From: Myoxocephalus aenaeus
Lineage: Eukaryota > Chordata > Actinopteri > Perciformes > Cottidae
NCBI GenBank assembly: GCA_038501785.1
Contig: JBAMJR010000051.1
Location: 6,469,501 to 6,533,500, forward strand
DNA: 64,000 bases
Direction of reading: 5' to 3'
Shown piece after piece: positions 1-52,785 of this stretch; the first letter of the stretch is position 1; every line of letters starts with the position of its first letter. Both the position numbers and the translations under genes were made by a program. The notes beneath the pieces are model-generated. The model saw only the letters and a list, made by a program, of their open reading frames with translations, was not told the DNA's origin and made no database searches.

Positions 1-68
1 TCACCGGCGCACAGAGCTCAAGCTCCACATTTATTGATCTGGGACCTGATTCAAATAAAAGCACTCAG

Positions 69-118
69 ATATGATGATGATGCTGATGATGATGATGATG
101 ATGATGATGATAATGATA

Positions 119-152
<34 letters not shown>
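69..152. repeat. (ATG)n microsatellite, interrupted
   Basis: About 28 trinucleotide units with a few GCT/ATA variants. Confidence 0.95.
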
Positions 153-369
153 GAGCTGTGTTCATCTGATATGGCTGCAGAGCACACTATCTCCCGTCTT
201 ATCCTCTTTGTTGCTTTGTCCCTTCACACAGGCCTTAAATAAACTTCCGCTGGAACATGAGACGATCTCTCTCGGGCAGTTTTTTGGTGTCTTTCACTTC
301 GCTTTTGTTTGTTTACTCAAGTTTTCTGTCTCTCACTGATTTAGTGATTTGTTTTTACACCTCTTTCAG

Positions 370-370
<1 letters not shown>

Positions 371-435
<65 letters not shown>
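371..435. repeat. (CA)n microsatellite
   Basis: Begins GCGCG then pure CA. Confidence 0.95.
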
Positions 436-439
<4 letters not shown>

Positions 440-1457
440 AAGAGTGCCAGTACACTAAAGATGTTCCTTGTCCGTCGGCAGGGGCTAGTGGGGAAGGTGC
501 AGAGGTCAGGGTTTAGGGGTCAGAGGTCAACTAATCGGTCACTTCATCAACTCATTACTCTGCTTCTTAATAAAAGGATTAAAGCATGCAGGATGAGGTA
601 AGCACCACCTCTTTACAACCCTTTCCCTCATTGCATCCTTCACTATAATGTTGATTGTTGTATTGATTGTGCTCCTTATGTAATGGTATTCTTCTCTTTT
701 CATACACCAGGTTCCGGTTCTCTTCATATTATAGATAAAGTGCTGTGTTTGCTCGATTTTACAATCGGGGTCTTGAACTGAAGAGATTTAACAACTCCTG
801 CTACCAGATGGTAATATTATTTTGGAATATTGGAAACACTGCCAAGGCAGCGGAAGGAATGAGATAACCAGGGTTCCCTCTTCTCTGCCAGACAATGTAT
901 GTGGTTACACAGACAGCAGGGCTTCTCGTGTCTGGTTTGTCCCGAGAGAGTGGTTTGTGGTATGAGGGCATTAAACTAATGCATGCAGACAGGAGAGGTT
1001 GATGATCTATTTGTTTGTGTCAAGGGAATAATAAATGTACCTCTGACAGATTTCCTTGAGCCTCTTCCTCTGTAATTAATCTCTCTCTCTCTCAATGTGA
1101 CCTCCTGTGTCTGTCCCGTGTGCCTGCGTTCTCTCCATCGTTACATTTATACATTAACAAAGTCGGAGATCATCAAGGTCATCTATCCAGGTGTGCAAAA
1201 AAAAAAGAGAGGAAAAAACAGGCCAACATTAACACATACAGCACACGGTCTCCTGCTATCAGAAATCTTCATATCACTTCAGGAGGTAGATAGATAAGAA
1301 ACACTATTACAGTAGAAACTGAGAGAATGTGTGTTTAAACAGGCGATAGCGTGATTGACCGCCATAAAAGACTGATTCTCAATTAGCATTTAACAGAGGA
1401 AGTGGTGGATTAGATAGGCTGAGGGTGCACCTGGACAAACAGGCTATGTGTATGTGT

Positions 1458-1458
<1 letters not shown>

Positions 1459-1516
<58 letters not shown>
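1459..1516. repeat. (CA)n microsatellite
   Basis: About 29 pure units, preceded by TATGTGTG. Confidence 0.95.
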
Positions 1517-1518
<2 letters not shown>

Positions 1519-2928
1519 CCTGTAAACTTGACATCCATATCCAAATTGGTACACAACAGTGTGACCCGTGATTCTTTCTGTTATCAACCCTAGCGCTTTC
1601 TTATCAAAACTCTCATCTAAGTGCTGAAACCAAAACGGAATAATCGCACATCCAAATAGTAAGATAATAGTTTCAGTCAATATGATAACGCCATGGTTAC
1701 AGTATTGAGACAGGTGGTTGCAGGCTGAGTGTGAGTAAAGCAGGCTCTGCACAATGTGAAATTAAACACCTGCTCCCAGCTTATCGTGTGTGCTTGTGTG
1801 TCTGTTTGTGTGGGCATATCATAATGAGGTCATTATGGCAGCTAAAGGGAAGCAAATAGAGGGGTCTACCCGCTGGCAGAGATTCAGACATCAGTTTAAA
1901 GACCAGCCACGGTCAAAGAGATAAATAGATGGAGACACTTTCCCTTGATGGTGCACTATATGTTCATTTCCTCACAGTTTGTATTTTTTACATTAATGAC
2001 AAAAATACATATTCCTAACTGTGCACTATATTTACACTGATGCAATGCACGAGTGCTTTACGAATGTGTGTTTCTCAGGAAAAACCTGAATGATCTATAT
2101 TTAAAATACTTCAAGAAAAAGAAAACCACGTGCTTTGATCTCTTTATCTCTAAAACCTCCTCAGTTAGGGGTTAGTGTCTGCCTTTTAATTACAAAAACT
2201 GTGTGTAATTGAAATCTGGAAGGCAGAAATGTGTCACTTTCAGGCAGCTGAGAAAAGATGGACTCAACACACACACACACACACACACACGGCTGGTGGA
2301 GCTCAGAAACTTTGAGGCCATAAAGTTTGACATATGGAATGGCGTGTTAATCAAAGACTCCACGCTCCCAGCTGGAGCAGCCTCACTGGGAACACAGTCT
2401 GACATGCACACTCGAGAATGTCCTCATGTGTGTGTGTGTTTCTCATGATAATGTAATCCCTGTCATCCTTTGTAGTGATGGTGGTATTTGTGTGCCTGGT
2501 TTTGCACGTGCGTCTAGAATGTGATCGCTACACCCTTTTAACATTACAAGGGTTTTATATATTTGTTCTTCTAAACCGCTCCATAACTTCACACTTTATA
2601 TCTCCATTAAAACTGTGTGTTTATATAGTTTACGGGAAGGATTTGCTTGATTACATTAGAGAAATCTCTTGAGACGGATGAAGCAGAGCAAATAGTAGGG
2701 GTCTCCATAGCAGAGAGAGAGGCAGTATCACATCTCTCTAGCTTCTTTGTATTTGTCTCTGCCTCTTTCCTTCTCTATCTCCCACCTTTCTTTAACGGAG
2801 CTCAGGTGGAACAGGACATAAACTGTGAAAAAAGGTGTTGAGCTTGTCGGGAAAACAAATGCCTTTTCTCATGCTCTAAATGCCCCTCTATATTCTCTGT
2901 TTTCAATCTCTCTCCAGAAGTCAATCAA

Positions 2929-3031
<103 letters not shown>

Positions 3032-4446
3032 GACATCTTTACATTGCTGGCAATAGAAGCTGGGGAAGCAAACATGACAAAACAGGATATGATCAAAGCA
3101 CAGACCAGCTGCTTCGTTTTTAGTTTAAGTAATATCTTGTTTGTCTTAAAATGCCCTCGTGGATAATTTTTTTCCCAGCCTGCTAACCCATCACTGTAAA
3201 CATATACTCAGTCATCTCTGCAGACCCAACAGAAGACTGAAAAGGCAGCTTCTCTCCTGAAATATTTCCTTTGGAAAGACATGTATACTGTACATACATA
3301 CTGTATATATGTATATGGGTGTTAATGTCTGTTTGGGAGAGTGGCTTTAACAATGGAAATATTGAAATCTAATAAAATAAAAAAAGTTTGTCTCATTTAT
3401 GCACATCCATTTTGATAGTTATGTGTCAATCAAACAACAGGGATGCATGTGATGGGTCTATTCTGCCAATTTGTTTCCAAAGCTATAAACTAAACTAACC
3501 ACAAAGTGATAAGAACCCAACTTTTAGCTGTGTGCATTATGGTCAATAAACTCACACACAGTTGCAGTCTTTGCATTTTAGAACAAGTTGAGGACTGGCG
3601 TTATATATGGAAAATTAAAATGTTTAATTAAATTAAATTGAGTAGAATTGTGTACATCTAAATCCATGGTGGTCCTCGTGTTGAAAACTGGCAGATATAA
3701 AGCATGATTCATATAGAAAACTCAAATATGTATAATGTATGTTGCAATATTATTATGGATTCTGCTGTCAAATTAAAATGCATGCTGGTGTGCAATACCA
3801 CAGCACAATATATGGCTGCTGCAGAAGCAAAAACTATTTGAAAATGAACAAGTAGAAGGCAGCCTTGTCAAAAATGCACTGCTTCCAGAAGCTTTCTGGA
3901 TTCCTAGAAAGGCAGATCAGAAAATGAAGACAGGGTGAAAGAAAAGGAGATGAGAGAAATAAAGAAGGCTTCATTGTTTTCATCTTGCGCATTACTGAAG
4001 GGGACGACGGTAGCATAATACTGTATAGTGCTAATGGGGGAACAAATCGTGTGGAGTTCAGCTTACATAACCGCCGAGTGACTAATCACACAAGATGTTT
4101 CCTTGACACACAGACAGCTACTGGCTCTTTCTGTGTCACACACACTCAGCCCTGAAGCAGAAATTGTCATTTAATGAATGTTTCAAATCATTTATATATT
4201 GAAGATATTGCCAATGCCAACCAGCATTCAAGAGAAAAAAATACGTCAGAAGTTTTTGCATGAAGCCATCTGCCATCCAAGTGATGCATGCACTGACCCA
4301 CCCCTCTGATGTCAACCACAGGCCCACACAGCAACGGCCCACGCTCACGACCTACCCAATGAGACCACATGTGCAAAAACATCTGATAACCCGAATAGCC
4401 AGCTGTTTGTAGAACGAGGGAGGAGTGAGAAACAGAGAAGGGAGAG

Positions 4447-4448
<2 letters not shown>

Positions 4449-4485
<37 letters not shown>
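4449..4485. repeat. (GA)n microsatellite
   Basis: About 18 units. Confidence 0.9.
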
Positions 4486-4488
<3 letters not shown>

Positions 4489-6196
4489 GACTCCATCTGC
4501 TAATGTACGTCAGTTCCTGACAGTTCTGGCACATCAGAAGAAGCCAATGTACTTCATACCGTGACTTCATAAATGCCACGACAGAAGGCATCAACGTGCA
4601 AAAAGGATCACGCTAAAGCTGAGATTTGCTTCGTTTTCCGTGTTGTTGACTGCAGTGATAGGAACATACACTGCTATAGTCTGATATTGTACATCATTTA
4701 GGATACGCTGAAGTCACAGATGCGTCTTCTCAGTCAAAGTCGTGTGCCAAAATTGACCAATGAGAGCATGTAGTGTGCTCTACAGCAACTCAGCCTTGTG
4801 CAAAGCCCTGCCGGTTGCTGTGTGCAGTTTCTCATAAATGCCGGATCACATTGGCCATACATGAATACGCTTCTGTCAGTAGGGGCTCCAGGCGCGACAA
4901 CCGCAACACAACCGCAATGTGACCGAGCCACCAGCCGGCCGTCCAGCATCATCAGCTGGAAGTGAAGATTGAGGAAGAACAGAAGAGAGGGAGGGCGAGT
5001 GGAGAGTTATAGAGGAAGGGATAGCCAACTATCTGCCATGTCACTGGCCAATCTAGCGAATCAGACATGGTATTCACGAGCTAAGATGCGCTCAGCGCTG
5101 CTAACTGCATGCTCACCCACAAGTGACACAACAAGAACGCCTGTGTGCACAACATTAACGGTTGATGCTAGCTGTGTGTAGCGAGACAGCAAACACGACA
5201 GCCAGTCGAATAAATTCTACATCATGCATGGTTTCATGGGCCGATGACGACGCCATTACAGAGCTTGGCATGCCAAGGGGCCTTGAGTACATTAGGACCT
5301 GATGGTTTATGGTCTGCTGCCACATATTTTTGTGGTGTAACTCTAATCTGCCACATCAGCCACCCAAGTACATATTTTTTCAGACTGTCCGGACCGATCA
5401 CATGTTGCACTCTGCTCGGGGCTGCTTCAGAAGCACTGACGTGCAATCAGAGGTCTGCGTGCCTCTGCCAAGGAAGCACGGCAAATTGTCAGCTGACGAA
5501 AGACTGGAAAGAGTGTGTTTTGGGTTTTGGTCCTCGCAGGCTTTAGCCAACAGGAAAGCTCCAGTGTTTTTTACTCTCCATGGGGCATAATGGATTCTCC
5601 CCGCCAATGAAACACTATTCCGGCTGGCGGCCGCCACCTGAGAGCCTTTCCCACAACACCCCCTCTTCTGTCAGAGCCAGACCCGGCCATCACTGGAGAT
5701 CTGGGACAGATGGAAGTACGGAGAGACGATGGCTGAAGAGAGGAGGAATGTGAAAGAACAATGAATAGGAGCAGATGGCAAGAAACAGGGAGGGATAGAG
5801 ATGACTATGGAGGACCGTTGATTTCTGAGCAATGTATGTGAACGTCACCACCCATATCTGAATACACAACATGATCCTGACATACAGACAGGTTACCATG
5901 ACAACCAACAACACAATACAACACACACAGCCGCATCCCGTTGCCCCCTTCCCCTCCCCCTCAGCTGCAGGCCCCTCCTCTTCTGCTGCATCTGTCCATG
6001 TTCCCCTCCTTCAGATGAGCAGGCCACACAGTGACCACGAGGGCAGTGCACGCTGGATCAATGGCCTATTCATGATTTTATCAGCTTACACACATGCACG
6101 CATAGTCCACACGCACATTTGGATTGCTGGCATCACGCAGGATGTTGTGCAAACTTATCAAAGAAGCCAGTGAGTTGGGTCACACATGTTTTGTAC

Positions 6197-23884
<17,688 letters not shown>

Positions 23885-23898
23885 CTTATCTTTTATCT

Positions 23899-25037
23899 CT
23901 GTGGCAGTGGGAGAAAACAGGGTGGACCATGAGAGGAGGGGAGGGAAAGCGCCATATAAAAAAAGGGTAGAACAAGGGCAAAGGAGGGGCAAAATGTAGC
24001 GCATACAGAATGACACGAAGAAAGTAGAATAGAGAATGGAGGCGCAATAGTCGAGGGAAGGAGGTGAGTGGACATTTCACGTCTGGTCTTGTCAAGGACC
24101 TCCAGACATGAACTGTTGGTAATTGGCAATACCCAAAGCAAGACATGAGAGTGCACGATGAAGGTAATTGTTGCAAGTATGTTCATTTTCTTAGCAGATA
24201 ATAGATAATAAAATAGATAATTTTGTAAACAGCAATAATAAAGTTGGTGCTGCAGTTATGGGGTGGGCGATATGACGATAAACACCATTTTTAAATAAAA
24301 ATTGGTCACCTGTCAACTGAGAATTTGTCATTCTGTTTAACCCATAATATCTATCAATTTACTCCTGTGTGACTAATTTATTAGTTTATCATATTTGGTT
24401 AACATATCATTATTAGTGTATCCCTGGATTGATAACTAAAACATTAGCATGTATTCTCAGTCTGATTCTTTGTGGATGAAGATGACTGAATGTGGACGTT
24501 TTTAAAAACTGGTTATTTGTGAAAGTGGGTTCAAAGAAAATTGCATAATAGTGTTTGACAACTGCCAACAACAGCTATGATTATGTCAAACTACAGTTAT
24601 GTCAAATAACATAGAAGCATATGTCGCTCATAGCAAGACAGGAAGCTGAGCAGGTGTAGCTAACTGTTAACTACCCTGTATCACTTCCTCATATGGAAAT
24701 CACATATATGATATGTGTTCTTTTAATGCACAATAAATATAAATAAGTTATGCATTCAGGTCATGGCATCTCCCAACTTGTCTTCACAGCAAACAGCAAA
24801 ACAGTGCCATCATATAACAATTTCTCCACGCATACTGTGGAGCTAGTGATGCAACTGAGCACCTGTTCAGCTGCCTTCAATAGACAGCTAGCCCAGCCAG
24901 CTGTGCTAACATTGCAATGACAACCAAACAACAACGATGGGGGATTTACTGCGACGTAAACGCTACGGAGGGCCTAACCGCTAAGAAATGCTCATAAAAC
25001 CCCCGGTATCGTCAGGTGCTCTCGCCGGTGTCCCTAC
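23899..25037 (-). other. prkar1b: Probable 5' intron of prkar1b
   Basis: AT-rich sequence without an exon. At 24257-24300 a short GGGCGATATGACGATA segment resembles the end of a dispersed teleost DNA-element repeat. Confidence 0.4.
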
Positions 25038-25250
25038 CGTTGTTTCTGGAGGATGCTCAGGGAGAAAACACCTCGCTGGTGGTGGGAGATTGGAGAGGAA
25101 GGCTACCGTCGGTTAGCCGGGATGCTGGTGCTGCTGCTGCCGCGCTGCACCTCTGATGCCTCGGCTTGCTCTGCGTCAATCCCGATGACGTCAATCTGTC
25201 ATGCTCTCGACCGCAGCGGCGCGCGCTCTCTCTCTCTCTCGAGGCCCATT
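25038..25250 (-). promoter_or_regulatory. prkar1b: Putative non-coding first exon and promoter of prkar1b, with a consensus CRE
   Basis: This GC- and CpG-richer block lies between prkar1b and dnaaf5, upstream of the prkar1b coding start. TGACGTCA, the full palindromic cAMP response element, is at 25186-25193. On the minus strand a possible splice donor (ACG followed by GTAGGG) ends an exon at 25038, which would pair with the acceptor at 23899. The transcription start is not determined. A GC/CT-rich tract at 25220-25240 lies just upstream. Exon ends are inference; the CRE is directly visible. Confidence 0.45.
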
Positions 25251-26497
25251 TGCAGGTAACTCGTCTTTAAATAAAACCTCCACTTCTGCAAGATTGGAAA
25301 TGTTTCATCTGGAGAATATGAAGACAGACTGGAGGATGAGATACCGCCATTTGGAGAGAAACTCTGCACGTCTTCGGTGCAGGTTCAAAGCCAGAGAGCC
25401 TTTTCTGACCAAAATGGTAACATCAAATAGAAATATGCGTGTATTATGTTATATGATTCAGCTTTGTGGTCATTGTTTACTATCTGCAAACTGGAGTCAA
25501 ATCCCTTGAAGGTGTACACATCAGACTATACTTTCCCATTAAAGTAAAGCTGATTCTGATGTTTGATTTATTCAACTGTGACATTGTATTTTTCCAAGAT
25601 TTATTTCCCAGTATGGTTTGGTTGTTTTTGCGTTTTTTAAATCCGTCCTGTTACAAAATGCACATTGTTCTAGTTAAATAATGTTGCACATGACCACATA
25701 CAACATAGTTAGTTAAGAAACACTGAAATGAGCCAATAAAAACAATCACGTGAATATTTTTAAGTTATTAGGAGGTTTCTGATTCACATGAGCACATCAG
25801 GGTCTAACGCTCAATCAAAGTAAAATCCTCAGATCTGGTCACTATTTGAATGTAAATGCCTCCTGATAACTATAAATTCAAGCCTCAAAGGTCCTATAAT
25901 AAGTATATGAAACATCACTAAACAAGCTTGATGTACATTCTGTATGAGGGCAGACTTTGATTTTGGAGTTTATAACAACACTTGTACCAACTATGCCCTG
26001 TTGCAAAATGAGCTGTGGGCACCATGGTCTTCAGTTCAGTTGAATATCTTGCTTATTACCCAAATTATTTTGAAATGAAAAATGAAAATGAAAGGGCACC
26101 CCGTAACCCTGGCTTTGGGGGCCCCTAAGGGTCTGACACATGCCAATTTGCTCAATTTGTCCAATCTTAATGTCAGAGAGGCTTATAAGTGTGTTTCATC
26201 AGATATCACTAAAATAATTATTAAATGGTGTGTAAATGTTGCACACAGTACGTTTATCTGATTGTTTTAAATGATAATTACTGTAATTATAAAGCGATTT
26301 TATACGAAACAATGCATTTTCTATGATTAAAGTCGTTACACCACCTGATTCAGTGTTGTCAATTCAAATAGGAACACGGAGGAGAGGAGCGAGAAAAAGG
26401 TTGTGAATGCAAATAAAGTTTGAGCTTTTGAATCGGAAGCTGCCGTAAAGCCGTTTGTTGTGTCGTGCTGCGGCGGGTTGTCATACCGACAGTCAAG
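25251..26497. other. Divergent intergenic region prkar1b-dnaaf5
   Basis: About 1.2 kb separates the putative prkar1b start from the dnaaf5 ATG. It holds a possible short L2-LINE tail at 25535-25562 (CATTAAAGTAAAGCTGATTCTGATG) and otherwise AT-rich sequence. The dnaaf5 promoter must lie in the last few hundred bases, which have no clear TATA box or RFX site. Confidence 0.5.
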
Positions 26498-48783
<22,286 letters not shown>

Positions 48784-49312
48784 GTGATACACGTGAAGAG
48801 TGTGGCTCAATGCAATGAACGCTCTCACTTTGAATTGTACAACATTGATGAACAACCTCTAACATGTTGGTAATAATACGATGGAGCTTAAAATGAAAGT
48901 ACTTGCCTTAAATTAATTAATGCTCATGTGGGTGAGTAGATGACTTATTTTGTATTTATAGTTGTTTTATAATTGAACTTTTCAATATCCCTTTTAATGC
49001 AGAATATCATCTTGACCATTTGTTCAATAACTGTTGTTCTTCATTCATTCCTGTTACTATAAATCCTTTGGTTCTGATGTTTTATTTGAGTAAAAGGAAA
49101 CATGTGTTTGCACTGTGGTTGTGTTTAAATGTGATATACTCATAAAATATCTTTGTGAATTTATGTACCCAAACTCACCATCCCTGCCTGCAGATGGTGC
49201 TGAGTCGAAGAGCTGGGTCATGTGTTTGTTGCCTTCAAAATTCAAGTTTTTTTTCTTTTATTAAAAATACTTAAATATTGAGATGTGCAAATACAAAGTA
49301 CATTCAAATAAA
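48784..49312 (+). terminator. dnaaf5: dnaaf5 3' UTR with candidate poly(A) signal
   Basis: Unique AT-rich sequence follows the stop. The consensus AATAAA at 49307-49312, about 525 bases after the stop, is the best poly(A) signal; no transcript evidence is available. Confidence 0.5.
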
Positions 49313-49458
49313 TCTGAATCTTTTAAATAATTAATGAGTTGAATGTTAATGTATTTAACAGTAATACTCATGGATAGTTTCTATACAAATAGCACTTTAC
49401 ACATTTATCCTAAAGTCACTTCACCACTATAAGCGGCATTGAACCTGACAATGGACTA

Positions 49459-50917
49459 CTTTCACTCAAAATATTGAAAAATCATACCTTTAAGTAAAAT
49501 CTTTGGAAAACTTTTTTTTAGACAATACATATTTTTCTCTTAAACATGTGCCACAATTATTTGGCACCCCGAGAAAATCTCATTAAAATCTAACTGAAGT
49601 ATATTTCCAGTCATATTTTACATTTTTAAGTTCACCTGTTTGATTAAGAACTCTTACGTGGTCAACCATGACTTCCTGTTCGACTGTGGTATAAATGAGA
49701 TGAAGCAGGCCAAATTCCCTTAGTCATTCATCACTATGGGAAAGACCTGAGAAAACTGAATATCTGCGAAGAAAAGTTGTTGAGCTGCACAAATCAGAAA
49801 ATGGATATAAGAAAATCTCTTAACAGTTGAAAATACCCATTTCCACTGTCAAGGCAATACTTAAGTTTAAAGCGACAGGAGATGTTAAGAATCAGCCTGG
49901 AAGAGGACGTCTGTGTACATTGACCCCACGCACCGGGAGGAGGATGGTTCGACTGGCAAAAGAATCTCCAAGGATCACAGCTGGAGAATTGCAGAGGTTA
50001 GTTGAGTATTGGGGTCAGAAAGTCTCCCAAACTACACCACAAGTTGTTTGGGAGGGTTGCCAGAAAAAAAGCCCCTGCTCTCGATCAACAACAAACTAAA
50101 GCACCTACAGTTTGCCAAACGTTTCTGGGACTGTCAATGGGGCAGGGTTATATGGTCAGATGAGACCAAAATAGAGCTTTTGGGCAACAAACATCAAAGG
50201 TGGGTTTGGTGTAGACAGAAAGAGCCATACAGAAAAGCACCTCATACCCACTGAAGTATGGTGGCGATCTTTGATGTTGGGCTGTTTATCTTCCAAAGGC
50301 CCTGGACATCTTGTTAGGATATATGGTATCATGAACTCCATCAAATACCAGCAGGTATTGAATGAAAACCTAACCGCCTCTGCCAGGAAGCTTAAAATGA
50401 GCCGTGGTTGGACCTTCCAGCAGGACAATGATCCGAAGCACACCTCAAAATCTACACAGAAATGGTTCACTGACCACAGAATAAAAGGTTTTGCCATGGC
50501 CATCACAGTCCCAAGGCCTAAACCCCATAGAACATCTGTGGGATGAGCTGAAGAGGAGAGTCCACAAGCGTCGACCTCAGAATCTGAAGGATCTGGAGAG
50601 ATTCTGCATGGAGGAATGGTCTCAGATCCAGTGCCATGCGTTCACCAACCTCATCGCGCTTATAGGAGAAGACACTGGTATCTTGGCAAAGGGAGGCTGC
50701 ACAAAATATTAAATGAAGGGGTGCCAATATTTGTGGCACATGTTTAGGAGAAAAATATGTATTGTCAAAAAAAAAAACTTTCAGAAATGTTACTTCAATG
50801 AAAAAGTATGATTTTTCAATATTTTGAGTGAAAGACCAAGAGGATAAACAGCAAATCCTTTTTTTCACAGCCTGTTTTGCTCATATTTACTAAGGGTGCC
50901 AATAATTCTGGAGGGCA

Positions 50918-50934
<17 letters not shown>
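49459..50934 (+). mobile_element. Degenerate Tc1/mariner transposon
   Basis: Near-identical inverted ends pair 49459-49486 with 50807-50834 (CTTTCACTCAAAATATTG core), and similarity continues inward through the GTGCCACAA/TTGTGGCAC motifs. On the right the repeat runs about 100 bases further to GGGCACTGTA beside TA repeats. The left outer end is missing, so that side is truncated or replaced. Between them is a broken Tc1 transposase on the plus strand. Confidence 0.85.
49736..50712 (+). pseudogene. Tc1 transposase pseudogene
   Basis: Coding similarity starts at an ATG near 49737 that meets a stop after four codons, then continues in frames that change at least three times (open pieces 49827-50099, 50009-50254, 50271-50546, 50491-50712). 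The catalytic DDE codons are still present: D in WSDETK at 50159, D in QQDNDPKHTS at 50424 and E in LNPIEHLW at 50530. The N-terminal half retains helix-turn-helix-like sequence (STVKAILKF). It cannot make an active enzyme in this state; it could have served only as a substrate for a related transposase. Confidence 0.85.
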
Positions 50935-50959
<25 letters not shown>

Positions 50960-50995
50960 CGTGCCCCCCAACACTACCCCCCCCCCCCCCCCCCC
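50929..50995. repeat. (TA)n plus poly(C) junction
   Basis: TA repeat 50929-50952 at the right end of the Tc1 copy, then CA and a run of about 19 C just before the L2 copy. Confidence 0.9.
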
Positions 50996-51000
50996 ACAAC

Positions 51001-51630
51001 AGCCCTGTGTCTGCGGTGGAGACCTTCAGGTTTCTTGGATCCACAATCTCCCGGGACCTGAAGTGGGCCTCCAACATCGACACCATCCACAAAAAGGCCC
51101 AGCAGAGGCTGTACTTTCCGCGCCAGCTCAGGAAGTTCAACCTGCCTCAGGAGCTGCTGATCCTTTTTTACTCCGCCATCACCCAGTCTGTCCTCTGCTC
51201 TTCCATCACTGTGTGGTTTGGATCGGCCACCAAACAGGACAGAGTCAGACTCCAACGGATCGTCAGGTCTGCAGAGAGAACTATTGGTTCCAGCCTGCCC
51301 TCCATCCTGGACTTGTACACCTCCAGAGTCAGGAAGCGGGCTGGAAAGATCACTGCAGACCCCTCACACCCTAGACACCTCCTGCCCTCTGGTAGGCGCT
51401 ACAGAGCACTGTATGCCAAAACCAGACACAGGAACAGCTTCTTTCCACTGGCCGTCACCCTGACGAACAATTAATCAGAATTCTTCCATCTGCACTTTTT
51501 GACTACTGTCTTCTTTATATTTATCCTGTTTATTGTGTGTGTGTGTGTATATAAGTACGAAGAGCAAAGTGAAACCGGAGTCAAATTCCATGTATGTGCA
51601 AACGTACATGGCCATTAAAGCTGATTCTGT
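51001..51630 (+). mobile_element. L2-type LINE, 3' end (second copy)
   Basis: The C-terminal part of a non-LTR retrotransposon reverse transcriptase ORF reads from 51001 to TAA 51472-51474: FRFLGSTISRDLKW, KKAQQRLYF, SITVWFGSATKQ, DPSHPRHLLPSGRRYRAL. Relative to the copy at 16.6 kb it lacks a few residues between RHL and LPSGRR. A short 3' UTR ends CATTAAAGCTGATTCTG. It is 5'-truncated, as usual for LINEs. L2/CR1-clade assignment is from recalled fish sequences. Confidence 0.8.
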
Positions 51631-51639
51631 GAGATATAT

Positions 51640-51645
<6 letters not shown>

Positions 51646-51672
<27 letters not shown>

Positions 51673-51673
51673 G

Positions 51674-51710
<37 letters not shown>
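51646..51710. repeat. (TA)n and (GA)n microsatellites
   Basis: Separate the L2 tail from the solo LTR. Confidence 0.9.
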
Positions 51711-51713
<3 letters not shown>

Positions 51714-52204
51714 GCAACCCGGGGGACTTGGAGGCAAGATTCATCAATAAAACAGGAGACTCAGAGACATTAGTACTTTAACAAAAAGTGTCCTTTAATA
51801 AATAGGTTTGGGGTAAAGAGGATGGGGTTAAACTCAAAAGATTCCTCCCGGTCTGGGTTTTCAGTCTCACAAGACGTGTCCTTTGCTCTGTGTGAGCAGA
51901 TCAGAGGAGAGAGGTTTAGTATACAGGTTTACCTCGTGTCCATTGCAGCTCCTCTCCAGAGGTTCAGGGATCCTCATCGCCTCCTGTCCAGTCAGTCTTT
52001 CCTTCCTCCCTGCTGCTTCCCAGCTCTGAGAATATATGCTCCCTCTAATTACCTGATGGGCTGCAGGTGTGTCCAATGCCATGTGCCGATTGGCTGCAGC
52101 ACCTACACTGGGAAGTACATTCCCTCGATCACCTCCCCCAACCTGAGCTTGGGGATCCGCCCCCTGCGCTCTGTCTGCTCTGCCTTTCCTCCTGGTTTGC
52201 CACA
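51711..52204 (-). mobile_element. Solo LTR, probably Ty3/gypsy type
   Basis: Read on the minus strand it begins TGTGGCAAACC (52204 down), has a TATATATTC promoter-like box near 52035, an ATTAAA signal near 51795 and ends GGGTTGCAAC against a GA microsatellite at 51711. About 494 bp is a normal LTR length. No internal gag/pol region flanks it and no target-site duplication is visible, because both sides are microsatellite. Gypsy assignment is by general resemblance only. Confidence 0.6.
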
Positions 52205-52237
52205 GTGTATAATATATACAGTATGTATGTATGTGTA

Positions 52238-52737
52238 TATACACTACCGTTCAAAAGTTTGGGGTCACCCAGACAAATTTTCAGTTTCGTCGCAATTTCT
52301 CGCATGGAATAGCCTTCATTTCTAAGAACAAGATTAGACTGGCAAGTTTCACATGAAAGTTCTCTTTTTCTGGCCATTTTGAGAGTATAATCGAACCCAC
52401 AAATGTGATGCTCCAGATACTCAACTAGCTCAAAGGAAGGCCAGTTTTATAGCTTCTCTAACCAGAATAACTGTTTAAAGCTGTGCTAACATAATTGCAC
52501 AAGGGTTTTCTAATCATCCATTAGTCTTCTATACGATGAGCAAACACAATGTACCATTAGAACACTGGAGTGATAGTTGCTGGAAATGGGCCTCTATACA
52601 CCTATGTAGATATTTCATTAAAAACCAGACGTTTCCACCTAGAATAGTCATTTACCACATTAACAATGTATAGAGTATTTCTGATTAATTTAATGTTATC
52701 TTCTTTGAAAAAAACAGTGCTTTTCTTTGAAAAATAA

Positions 52738-52745
<8 letters not shown>
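52238..52745 (-). mobile_element. Internally deleted Tc1-like derivative
   Basis: One end is the well-known Tc1-type terminus CACTACCGTTCAAAAGTTTG at 52241-52260. On the minus strand an ORF from 52377 begins MARKRELS and continues through VLRNEGYSMREIATKLKI, a Tc1 transposase N-terminus with helix-turn-helix, and then runs straight into the terminal repeat. The rest of the transposase is deleted. The other end (AAAAGCACTG region, near 52710-52740) loses its outermost repeat to a GT microsatellite. Confidence 0.75.
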
Positions 52746-52785
<40 letters not shown>

